This document shows, piece by piece, positions 45,701-64,000 of a DNA stretch of 64,000 bases; the stretch's first letter is position 1, and each line of letters opens with the position of its first letter. The DNA is taken from positions 6,640,511 through 6,704,510 of the forward strand of contig CAXIPT010000003.1 in assembly GCA_964030475.1 (NCBI GenBank), read 5' to 3'. The notes beneath the pieces are model-generated. The model ran no database searches, was not told the DNA's origin, and saw nothing but the letters and a program-made list of their open reading frames with translations. A program made the translations under genes and the position numbers. Source of the stretch: Tethya wilhelma. Its lineage: Eukaryota; Porifera; Demospongiae; Tethyida; Tethyidae.

Positions 45701-47277
45701 AATGCCTAAGGTCAAAATTAATGTGGTTACCAAACTAATTTCCTTAGGGAAACCACACAAGTTATCAGATTCAATATCCAAACTTCAGATGCAGATCAGT
45801 GATTTATTATAGGCACATGCATGTGACCTTAGCAGAGTGGTAAGGTGCTATCAGAAGTAATATAATAGATTTCATACCTACCTGCTGTCAATCAAATCTT
45901 CCAAACTCTAAAAACAAACAAACAAACAAACAAACAAGAGTCAAACTATGAACACAATGGCATTAAAGTCTCCTCAAATACCAACCTCGAAGTGCAGTTT
46001 CTTTCCATCCACTGTCATCTGTTATTAGCATAATACAACAACAAAACTGTTTCACTCAAAGTGCGATACAATTAAGTAGGACCCTACCTTTAATTGACCA
46101 TTAACGAGGTCCATTAGACAGGATGAAGTAGACCGATCTCTACAGTGATAGAAACACACATAGAACCAGTACACACAGAAGGTGAGAAAGAGAGAAGAAA
46201 TGTTTACAAGAAACAAGTTAGAATATCATACTAAGTGTGCTGCTGCCTAGCTCACTATTCCTATAGACAATTACATACTTGGATTTTCTCTTGTGCAGTT
46301 GTGTGATGGATTTTCCATTGGCATTGATATAAAATGGCTATAGAAAATCAGTATTTGCTTAGCACACATTATCACATTGTCACTCTGGCAACAATACCAT
46401 TGGTTTTCCTGATTCATCTCTTGTGATTCTACAAGGACCACACTACACCAAGGAGAACAGCACTATCACAAACACCACTCAGATGTTGAATGTATTACAA
46501 TGACACTAACCTCCAAGGGATCAGCAATGACAATATGACATTCTTTGTTCTTCTGAAACAGAGGAGCAATCTCCCACGTGGAAAACACATCCAATGACAC
46601 CAGTTTCTTAAAAACAGGAAGCATCTATGTATATGTTGAAAGAATGGACAAGAGATTATTCTATTGTCACTCTTAACCAGTGTAAGTCTTACATGATCGG
46701 CAGATTTGAGAGCAAACATCTGTGGGTCTACTTTTAAGGAACGAGGTAGTTTATTGCTGTTGGAGAATAATAAATGGGGCAGCTGAGCTCATAAGAGTCA
46801 ACATAGAAATTTTATTTTTCTTATATCGTAAATAACCTTTTGTAGAGTGTATCTACGAACCAATCAACTCGGGTAACTTTCTGTGCTTGTGTTAATCTGG
46901 GTGAAAAACGATTATAAAATAAACTGTGCATGATTCTATAATTAGAGTTATTTACCCATCTAGTGTATCCATCTTCTTTGGATTAGATCCCGTTACATCT
47001 GCATAATGGAAGCAGAATGCATGCAAGTGGCTTTAACGACCATTTCCAAATATCAGTTTGCTCTGGTATGACAGTATCAACAATGAGCTGTATTGAGTTT
47101 GCTCTCTAGCTTTGTGCTGGCAGTATAGGAGCATCTATTTTTATATGACTAACATTTGAGTAAGACCTTCATTCTCTCTCCCTCCATAATGTCGTTCAAA
47201 ATATTGGTGGCCTCACAGTCTTCTCTCACCAGCCTCATGTTGCTCCAGGCCGTGTAGCCATTTATGGTCCCATCCAT
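33761..47277 (-). CDS. Calponin-homology-like plus ankyrin-repeat protein, 36 exons, host of nested genes
   Basis: Thirty-six exons from ATG at 47277 to TAA at 33761 can be chained with every splice phase agreeing (2922 nt, about 973 residues). Exons 1-5 (47277-46511) start MDGTINGYTAWSNMRL and look like a CH domain. Exons 10-14 form a second CH-like block in which ESLEDLIDSR (45907-45882) continues as VLCALVNSLVPG (43342-43274) and DRWTINVALETA (42510-42453). A Lys/Glu helix follows, then a novel middle segment (40849-39151), then ankyrin repeats from exon 22 (39037) to 33954, with TPLH, GNTALHLAS, LLPIHFAASHG and RPLHIAAG signatures. Exon 13 (41594-41520) has a weak acceptor and is uncertain. 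A CH plus ankyrin combination suggests a cytoskeletal scaffold; no named orthologue is recognised. Introns 10, 28 and 30 carry other genes. Confidence 0.8.
34721..34757. repeat. (TG)n microsatellite abutting the exon 31 acceptor
   Basis: On the minus strand it is a CA repeat ending in the CACACAG acceptor of ankyrin exon 31 (34719-34618). Confidence 0.9.
35111..36447 (+). CDS. BrkDBD / CENP-B-type helix-turn-helix protein, nested antisense in the ankyrin gene
   Basis: Three exons (35111-35941, 36080-36165, 36225-36447) give 379 residues. A polar Gln/Glu-rich N-terminus is followed by HKSYTVGFKLQVLDWY...HFGLDRKRIRDWL (about residues 80-125), the Brinker-type DNA-binding fold, then a CENP-B/Tc5-type HTH (SLAEWYTEQKAQGLQVTNKQ...YIQSWKRR, about 155-205). 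The C-terminal third is a coiled coil (about 300-350) in place of a DDE transposase domain. This is the N-terminal half of a pogo-like transposase, apparently domesticated as a DNA-binding or transcription factor (inference). The whole gene fits in intron 30 (34720-36622) of the minus-strand ankyrin gene. The ATG at 35111 is the first in frame. Confidence 0.82.
37345..37979 (+). pseudogene. Broken reading frame inside an ankyrin-gene intron
   Basis: An open frame from 37345 (MSKDSPVIIRGFGSF...) stops at 37617. After a frame change a second frame runs from about 37636 through one TAA (37734-37736) to a stop at 37979, giving acidic helical protein (DEAEATGLAHLATKLKVKTL...). Together they look like one roughly 210-residue ORF interrupted by a frameshift and a stop. 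No GT-AG intron of sensible length repairs it. It is intronless and lies in intron 28 (37105-38107) of the minus-strand host, consistent with a processed copy. Source family not recognised. Confidence 0.45.
39516..39691. mobile_element. hAT-like MITE, CAGAGGAGGTAC family, copy 2
   Basis: The ends CAGAGGAGGTACGACACGAG and CTCGTGTCGTACCTCCTCTG are perfect inverted repeats; inner GCTGACTCAGCA and TGCTGAGTCAGC pair too. Flanks CTTCACAT and CTCCACAC allow a diverged 8-bp duplication. It lies in the ankyrin-gene intron between exons 19 and 20. Confidence 0.85.
39697..39760. repeat. (AC)n microsatellite forming a splice donor
   Basis: On the minus strand it is a (GT)n run that starts at the donor of ankyrin-gene exon 19 (CAG|GTGTGTG), so the 5' splice site is made of repeat sequence. 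Confidence 0.9.
39958..40043. mobile_element. Long near-perfect foldback
   Basis: GATATTGCAATGTTTA...GAGTTTCCTCAGCCATAG is followed, after about 5 bp, by CTATGGCTGAGGAAACTC...TAAACATTGCAATAT, giving arms of about 40 bp with few mismatches. Weaker pairing extends outward to about 39922 and 40058. It lies in the ankyrin-gene intron between exons 18 and 19 and could be a foldback transposon or a structured intronic RNA. Confidence 0.75.
43541..43612. mobile_element. Foldback element, GCCTCGTAAACCAGGCC family, second copy
   Basis: GGCCTCATAAATCAGGACCTCCCC and GGAGGGCCTGGTTTACAAGGCTC are diverged inverted arms matching the element at 14782-14848. It lies in intron 10 of the CH/ankyrin gene, downstream of the nested FN3 gene. 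Confidence 0.55.
44211..45638 (-). CDS. FN3-type type I membrane protein, SEFIR-less paralogue of the 50.1-52.3 kb receptor, nested in an intron
   Basis: A single-exon 475-residue protein: signal peptide (MLQVYLVVLLLFCKLCAC), Cys-containing N-terminal region, two fibronectin-III-like domains (about 110-228 and 245-346), a Thr-rich stalk with repeated TTIAAT, a TM helix (about 415-447) and a cytoplasmic tail of only about 28 residues. It matches the 713-residue SEFIR receptor throughout the ectodomain: VRHFNMSLTW versus VRSFNMSVSW, the shared VSTFPR and WPxNC, and TVSVQAYEPCSG versus TLSVRAYAPCTG. The tail has no SEFIR domain, so a decoy or co-receptor role is a reasonable inference. The entire gene, with a TTTATT (minus-strand AATAAA) at 44050, lies in intron 10 (43343-45881) of the CH/ankyrin gene on the same strand. 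Confidence 0.88.
   Translation of the reverse strand: MLQVYLVVLLLFCKLCACTEMIEVEEVIPLCENNDPHQVNASCNPSGSCNSENSEIEGIKSCFQSSNVHHLDAHQYEEYYGPGVTSCLQHDSFYNDYYTSCEPVTDEGDSVSPFGLPNSVAVSLSSVDVRHFNMSLTWEHRDAEYASNLRGYQIILHKINKADSERHEVLDCFCVNDASRRNLDVPFFRYDPMDDYELDVSVSTFPRHIEHPSPQYTSRATHKWPQNCLSVSHTFETCSVPRYGPPSNLTVSTSLHSTSLESTPALMAAVVTWDPPSATSDMYVLPTTYYITIFSENFFHTFVAVGTHSVEIAPLNALESYTLSVRAYAPCTGLQLLTENTVSMEQCGHTTRTQLDLAHTTQPPFTTIAATTIAATTIPTSTDPEPQHPHTIAPPSSTVGPSGLSTPDDDTRQHLTSVMLVFIVAAFIVLVLLVTVVINVTVVILFYRHSTLRKDSMPAVDPSFKYSSPPITSTV
45911..45937. repeat. (AAAC)n short tandem repeat
   Basis: An ACAA tetranucleotide run; its minus strand supplies the T-rich tract before the exon 10 acceptor of the CH/ankyrin gene. 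Confidence 0.85.
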
Positions 47278-50147
47278 TGTTTAGCACAAACTGCTTCAAG
47301 CATACCCTAGGCCCTAAAGACTACGATTAGAGCTGCGCCGGTGGACACAAAAACACATGTCTTGTCACTTCACACACACTGCAAACAGTTGCTAGGTAAC
47401 AACATGGTAAGGATCGTTAGAGTAGCATGCACAATAATTATCCTACCACATGGCCATATATGCGCATGCGCAAATTTCCGCGCACATAAGTTGAGATGTT
47501 CACTGCATTTGAGGTGTTTTTGATCCATGGAAGATCTATATACCGTACTACATATAATATCTATGCTACCATATCGTAGATATAGATAATTACCATAATT
47601 AATTGCACTGTTATCAACAACATAATAATGTGACTTGTAGTTATCAAAATATTCAATTTTAACTACAATAATCATGTTTGAGTATTTGCCCGAAAACCAA
47701 AATGATTAACAGGAGCCATACCAATGCATCCGTCATCTGTCTTGCAAGCCCAAGACAGTAAGAAACAGCTGGACTGCAATACAGCATTCTCACCAAGTAT
47801 TGACATAATCTCATATTCACCAATACCCTAAAGGTATACCTGTGTTATTGTTGTGGAGCTCAAACATATGGAATGTTAGTAGCCAGCCAATCAAGTTGAA
47901 CATAACCAGAGGTCAACAATAGAGTGCTCATACTCCTAGTACTGGCCACAGTAGAATGAGGGTATCTCCTGTCAGATCCCCAATGCTCACACCTGGTGAC
48001 CAAGTCATTGGTAATTATCTTGTTACAATAACAATTTGGGTAGAGATAATACAGCCAAACCAAGCATGGTTGTACATGTTACCTATTACATATGTATAAT
48101 TATAAGAATTCCATGTGTACTTCAAGGAGCTGCACATATATGCTCAAAATCAACAATAAGCTATGACAAGGTACTAAACTTTCATCTAGCTGACAAACAA
48201 TCATCTCAAGCTTTATAATAAGTTCCTTATGTACATCATCTGTATGAATATTACCAGTATTACTAGCTTGTTGTCACCTATTCATCAACAGCTAGTGATA
48301 TACAATAAGTCAGTTATAGTATATGCACTTTACCTGTAGGTGTATAAGGAGCTTTATCTTATGGACCGATTGAACCACTAGCTTGAGATGATTTCAATGG
48401 TCACAGTTGTGGGTTGAGCTGAGAGACAGACAGCTTGCTTCCATTGTTTGTGCCTCTTATCATGAAAGGGCTGGTAAACCAATGGTATGAAGGTTTAACC
48501 ACTAGCTGTCACTACTTGTCAGGTATAATTATCGTGAACAATGTTGGATGGGCACCAGTATAGCTGTTTAATGTGACCTACAAGAAGTAGATATACATGC
48601 TTTCCATGACCACTTCATTGATGAGCACAATACTATAGGTTGTGGTTACTACACTATACTGAGAGGGAAAATGAATGCATAATACTAATTAAGTGATAAC
48701 TGTTTACCATCATGTGTATCTATAAATACTTGTTTGCATTCCTACATGTGATTATCAAAGTAGCAAACAAGGTTGGAGAGACAAATTCCATATGTCATTT
48801 TCCATTAGTCTGAGCCAATAGAGAATCAGGTGTTTTTGTATGAAGGTATGGTTATGTCAGGCCACTGGCCTCCAACCTTGTCAAATGATGTCACAAATAT
48901 GTAAGGACATAGGTGAGTTTAGACTAACGTGACTATGCATGTTAATTATGCAAACTCCATCAGCCAGTTCCAAGAAAAGGCTGACCACAGAGGGAGGAAC
49001 TGAGTGGCATGATGTTAAAGTGTAATAGCCACCCAATATTGCAGTATTGCACATTCTCAACCTTTCCTCTTTAGCTGGTACTCATGAATGTATTAAAACA
49101 TTAGACTGTACCCAAAATAAAGCATTTCATACATTTTATGGTGATAAAAGTTATCTTTCAAAAATGTAGTAAACACACAATTGTAGTAGTAGTTACACAC
49201 ACCTTTTTGACTATGAGAAACCCAAGGGACTAGCTATGTCAGCATCATGCATGGTAATGTGTTACAGGTACAGCTTGCTCATGCATGCAGAGGAATGCAT
49301 AAACAAGAACAAAGCTACTTTTGTCTTGTGTGTTAGGAGTCCAGCTGGTGCTGGTAGTAAGTGATGGTCAGATTGGGTGACCAAACTGGTAGAGCTTTGT
49401 AAGCCTCTGTGGTGGAAGGAAGCCCTTGAGTGAGTCAGAGGGTTCAGACAGAAAGACTATAATGGTCTGACTGATCACCATGGTGATGAGATCATCCACA
49501 TGTCTCTCTAGCCAGTCTGCATGCACATTACCAGCAAACAAGCTGATCTTTATGTACTCAAATCCTGTACTGTAATTGACAATAATATTCCAAGGCTCTA
49601 TGTATAGTCAAGAGTGTATTAAAGCACTCTTGGTATAGTTTATGGTGAATGAGTGTTTACATACTCAATAATGATGCACCTAAAAAAACACCATGAGAAA
49701 CTGGTCAGCAAACTCCAACCAAGTTACATGATGATGTTATATGTCTAAACTTAAGTTTAATAGGTTATGATCATCAGTAGCTCTCCATGACGTCAATTTG
49801 ATGAACACACCTCTTCTGGATCAAATTGCTCTGTAGCAATAAAAACTTCAGCCTTGGTACAGAAAAATGAATACGCTTAAAATGTCAGGCTCGCTTTAGT
49901 CAAGGAATTCATGGCCTTTAAACTGCCTTCCTGGTCTACACACCACTTGAATAACATTAAGAGTACAGTTGATACAACATTAATGTGGTTGGTTTCCTTC
50001 CTGTACAGCACACAAACAACACTTCAACAAACTTCAACACAAAATAGTATTATAGCACTGCAAAATTCAGACAGACTATACAAAGTAAAATAGAACATAC
50101 TATTTACCAAGGACAAACAGTACACAACACAAACAAAAAATAATTTA
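47278..50147. other. Non-coding stretch between the CH/ankyrin gene start and the SEFIR receptor 3' end
   Basis: No gene is supported. The 5' flank of the CH/ankyrin gene (47280-47480) contains GC-richer sequence with GCGC motifs (GCGCATGCGCAAATTTCCGCGC near 47463). The TGCGCATGCGCA-type palindrome resembles an NRF1 site. The rest is A/T-rich with no repeat I can define. Confidence 0.4.
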
Positions 50148-52289
50148 CTAGGACATTTCAATACTACTACACTCACTTGAAGATGTTGAAAGTGTTTCTA
50201 CTGTTCCATCACTGGTGGGCGATATTGCTAGATCAGAGAGTTCTGAGTCCAGATCTCGAGGTTCCAAGTTTAAATGAACACAGGGAGGAGGATATGCAAT
50301 GTTATTGCAGTGTAGGTCATTGTATGGTCCCTCAGAAGGCTGGACAGGAGAAGCTGCACTGATTGTATAGTGATTGGGTGCCTTTGGCTGAACATCAACA
50401 GTCTCAGGGTAAACAATTTGAAAGCGCGGCGTGTTTGTAATGTGACTTAACAATCCATCCATGTCTGCTTCTGATTCCACGTCTATTCTTGGAATTGCAC
50501 TGAGGAGATTGTTAGTGGGAAGAGAGTGATTCCTATTAAACGTTACAGCTGTGTATTTGTTTGAATCATTTACTGTTGATGTCAGATTAGCCTTTAGCAA
50601 ATGAAAGAGAGTGAAGTTAGGAGATTCTACACTTGTGTTAGCCCATTCTTTGCAAAATTCAGGAGTGCAAATGAGTAATATCTTCGTAGCAATTCTGATT
50701 TGATCATCCCACGTCACAGCAACAATTCCAGTCTTAGAATCCACAATAAATTCAACCTTAATACTACAGTCCTCGTAGAATTCCAGTTCACTAATTCTTG
50801 CACGAATGAATATTTCCTTATCACTTGGTGTGTCCAATGGGAAGACCACCAACACATTGTAACCGTTAATTACAGGATTAGGCTTAAATGGCGGTATTGG
50901 TGGCAGTGGTGGTGGTGGTGGTGGTTTAAGTTCATGGCATTTTATGACATTGTACCTGGCAACAGCTACAATACCTACTAAAATGACAACTACAAGAATG
51001 GTAACAACAATCCCAACTGATGCGCCAATTATGTGCACACGAGCCTGCCGAACAAAAGGTTTCTCTACAGTGGCAGTGGACATAACAGTAGTATCAACAG
51101 TAGTGTCAACAGCAGTGGTAGCAGTAGTTGTTTCAACTGGTCTGAAAGGATTTCTATTAATTCTACCAGACATACTACATGGATTGTCGGATATTGTCCT
51201 TTCAGTGATAGGTACATAACCTGAACATGGTTCATAAGCTTGCACACTTACAGTATATCCACGTGTTGAATTCAGCCCATAGAGAGATACATTTCGAGTA
51301 TTGTTAGCTTGGAATATGACATAGAAGTCTCCAGCCATTGCTTGGACACTGAGGTAGTAACTATGAGGTGTACGGTAACTACTAGTATTCATAGTATTTA
51401 ATGGTGGATCCCAGCTTATATCCAGCCTCGCTGTATCCTCACTCATCTCACTTGAGGATGATTCTTGAGACCATGTTGCTTGAATATTCCTCGGTGATCC
51501 TAGCTGAGGAGGACCACAATTCTGATCAGTGTGAACCACCTCTTGTGAATAGCAATTAGTAGGCCAATCAGCTATAGCAGCAGAATTAGTAAACAAACCA
51601 GTTGGATTTGGTACTGTGTGTTCAGATTGTAATCGTGGAAATGTTGACACTGTAACTCTCAAATAGTCACCATTATCTGGATCATATTTTAGTGGCAATG
51701 GCAAGTCATATCTTTGTTGGGTTTTATTCCTCACACAAATACATGCTTCGGCTGTGTAAATATCTCCATCTTTTTTACTCACTTTTCTTACTCTTATTTC
51801 ATAACCTTGCAAGCTCCTTGCGTTAGCGTAGTCATTGCTGCTCATCATCCACGAGACACTCATATTAAAACTTCGCACACCAGCAGATGTAATTGTAGTA
51901 TTTACAGACACAGGTTTATAAAATAATCTTTCTTGACTGTTCGAAGTAGTGAGTGTTGTAGAGGTGCATGCATCAAACGCAGTGTTTCCAAAGACATCCA
52001 ACCGAAGACACCGTCCATCAACGTTTATATTGCCATAATCGATGCCAGGATCACCATAATAAGTAGACGAAAGTTCCTTGTGACTTGGAAAACATTCTTG
52101 TAAGTGCATACTAATCTCCGAGGGTCGTGGTATGTTGCTTGAACATCTACTTTCAAGGCTCTTTTCTTCACATGTACTGTTGTTCTCTCCCGGCTCATTA
52201 CTTCGGCATTCAATGGAGGACTCTGCTAGTTGTAGCACTGATACAAATTGCACAAAAGCAAAAATCCAGCAGATTTTGGAGTAATCCAT
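50148..52289 (-). CDS. SEFIR-domain receptor, IL-17-receptor-like
   Basis: An intronless 713-residue type I membrane protein. ATG at 52289 opens a signal peptide (MDYSKICWIFAFVQFVSVLQ). A Cys-containing N-terminal region and two FN3-like domains (about 125-248 and 258-372), rich in NxS/T sites, precede a TM helix (about 418-445). The juxtamembrane region is proline-rich (PPPPPPLPPIPPF), followed by a SEFIR domain (about 474-626): NGYNVLVVF, then VEFIVDSKTG...WDDQI...KILLICTPEFCKEW, the pattern of IL-17 receptor and Act1 SEFIR domains. The tail ends Ser-rich. In vertebrates SEFIR receptors bind IL-17 and recruit Act1 through SEFIR-SEFIR contact; ligand and adaptor here are unknown. The neighbour FN3 gene at 44.2 kb is a tail-less relative. 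It is divergent from SMC1A. Confidence 0.87.
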   Translation of the reverse strand: MDYSKICWIFAFVQFVSVLQLAESSIECRSNEPGENNSTCEEKSLESRCSSNIPRPSEISMHLQECFPSHKELSSTYYGDPGIDYGNINVDGRCLRLDVFGNTAFDACTSTTLTTSNSQERLFYKPVSVNTTITSAGVRSFNMSVSWMMSSNDYANARSLQGYEIRVRKVSKKDGDIYTAEACICVRNKTQQRYDLPLPLKYDPDNGDYLRVTVSTFPRLQSEHTVPNPTGLFTNSAAIADWPTNCYSQEVVHTDQNCGPPQLGSPRNIQATWSQESSSSEMSEDTARLDISWDPPLNTMNTSSYRTPHSYYLSVQAMAGDFYVIFQANNTRNVSLYGLNSTRGYTVSVQAYEPCSGYVPITERTISDNPCSMSGRINRNPFRPVETTTATTAVDTTVDTTVMSTATVEKPFVRQARVHIIGASVGIVVTILVVVILVGIVAVARYNVIKCHELKPPPPPPLPPIPPFKPNPVINGYNVLVVFPLDTPSDKEIFIRARISELEFYEDCSIKVEFIVDSKTGIVAVTWDDQIRIATKILLICTPEFCKEWANTSVESPNFTLFHLLKANLTSTVNDSNKYTAVTFNRNHSLPTNNLLSAIPRIDVESEADMDGLLSHITNTPRFQIVYPETVDVQPKAPNHYTISAASPVQPSEGPYNDLHCNNIAYPPPCVHLNLEPRDLDSELSDLAISPTSDGTVETLSTSSSECSSIEMS

Positions 52290-52544
52290 TGTGCCAAACA
52301 ACTATGTATTTACTAAACTGACGAGTAGCCTTTTGCTACCGCATTGTCGAGTATAATTAATACCACCACGTGGGTGTGCATTTACTCAAGGTGGGTGTGG
52401 TTCTATCGCAATTAGATATCTACACTTCCGGCCGGTACATGGTGTGCTCCATTTAAAACTGGCGGGAATTTGTCAAGTGTCAGCTAGCTAGCAAGCTCTG
52501 GAGCACTACACGTACACTAGTCTGCTGGTAAAGACCACAAAGAG
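52290..52544. promoter_or_regulatory. Bidirectional promoter between the SEFIR receptor and SMC1A
   Basis: 255 bp separate two divergent start codons. Visible sites: an E-box CACGTG at 52367-52372, an ETS-type CTTCCGG at 52425-52431 followed by CCGG, and an E2F-type GGCGGGAA at 52461-52468, 77-84 bp before the SMC1A ATG. E2F control would suit a cohesin gene. No TATA box is evident near SMC1A. The sites are sequence matches only. Confidence 0.6.
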
Positions 52545-63402
<10,858 letters not shown>

Positions 63403-64000
63403 AAAACGTTGACACTATGTTAGCTATAAGCTTACAACACTCTAACTCGATCAACTCATACCCAAAACGATTACTATTTGTAATACTGATAGTAAATGTA
63501 TCATGCTGTAGCAATTAAGCATCTTAATGAACACTGTATGTAATCTCTATTTCCTGTATATATGAAATCCTCATCTCACATCCTCTCAAGTTTGATATCT
63601 GATCCACAACTATTGTCAAAGTTTAATATTTACCAAACACCAATTATGAAAAAAGAAATTAGTGCTAGCCCTAGCTGTATTCATTACCCTCCTGTTCCAA
63701 GTAACCATTTACCTGGGAGACTAATTATTGGCATAGATGTTCTGGAATTGTGTTCATTCTGAAAGTGATTACTGTATAAATTATAGTAACTGGAAACATG
63801 GTTGTCTGTATAACACAATAGAAGTATGTGTACATTACCTAGAACTAGAGCATCATTCTTGTCTCATGACACTACATAAATTGTGCACATGCACGTGTCA
63901 CTCCAACCAGCACAATCTCCATTGTATTGGTGCGTGCATACCCTAACTGCACACTATAGCACCATTGTATGCTTATATAATGATCACTTCTAGAACATCA
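63403..64000. other. 3' flank of SMC1A
   Basis: No gene seen. Short frames at 63562-63762 and 63737-63946 overlap and have no support. Confidence 0.4.

Overview
This is animal nuclear DNA: about 60% A+T, genes broken into many short GT-AG introns, and abundant dinucleotide microsatellites and short inverted-repeat transposons. The gene content is metazoan (ZNFX1, cohesin SMC1A, MRPS18B, an IL-17-receptor-type SEFIR receptor, a C1orf21-like protein). Compact genes, invertebrate-style lineage-specific receptors and early-animal homologues make a sponge (demosponge) my best guess; this is inference, because no species-diagnostic sequence is present.

Layout. 1-3.1 kb: non-coding, with inverted-repeat elements. 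3.1-9.9 kb (+): a 2261-residue ZNFX1-like helicase in one uninterrupted reading frame, followed at 11.2-13.6 kb (+) by a helicase-less copy of its zinc-finger half. 14.1-15.5 kb (-): a six-exon N-myristoylated C1orf21-like protein. 16.4-18.3 kb (+): a seven-hydrophobic-segment membrane protein. 18.3-21 kb: mostly non-coding, with weak minus-strand candidates. 21.0-22.1 kb (+): five exons of a secreted or membrane Cys-rich protein, a diverged and apparently shortened copy of the complete receptor at 26.5-32.2 kb (+). Between them lies mitochondrial ribosomal protein S18B (24.8-25.9 kb, +). 32.5-33.5 kb (+): a small EF-hand protein.

From 47.3 down to 33.8 kb (-) one 36-exon gene can be followed with every splice phase matching. 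It encodes an N-terminal calponin-homology-like region and C-terminal ankyrin repeats (about 973 residues). Its introns hold a complete same-strand FN3-type receptor (44.2-45.6 kb), an opposite-strand BrkDBD/CENP-B-type DNA-binding protein (35.1-36.4 kb) and a broken reading frame (37.3-38.0 kb). 50.1-52.3 kb (-): an intact SEFIR receptor, the full-length relative of the nested FN3 protein. It is divergent from SMC1A (52.5-63.4 kb, +, 44 exons, 1247 residues) across about 255 bp carrying E2F-, ETS- and E-box-like sites.

A theme runs through the window. Three families (ZNFX1, the Cys-rich receptor, the SEFIR receptor) each appear as one full copy and one copy that lacks the effector part: the helicase, the visible TM/tail, or the SEFIR domain. 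ZNFX1 and SEFIR receptors belong to innate-immune pathways in other animals, so the locus may be an immune-gene neighbourhood beside housekeeping genes (inference). Exon boundaries were placed by hand from splice consensus, reading frame and homology.
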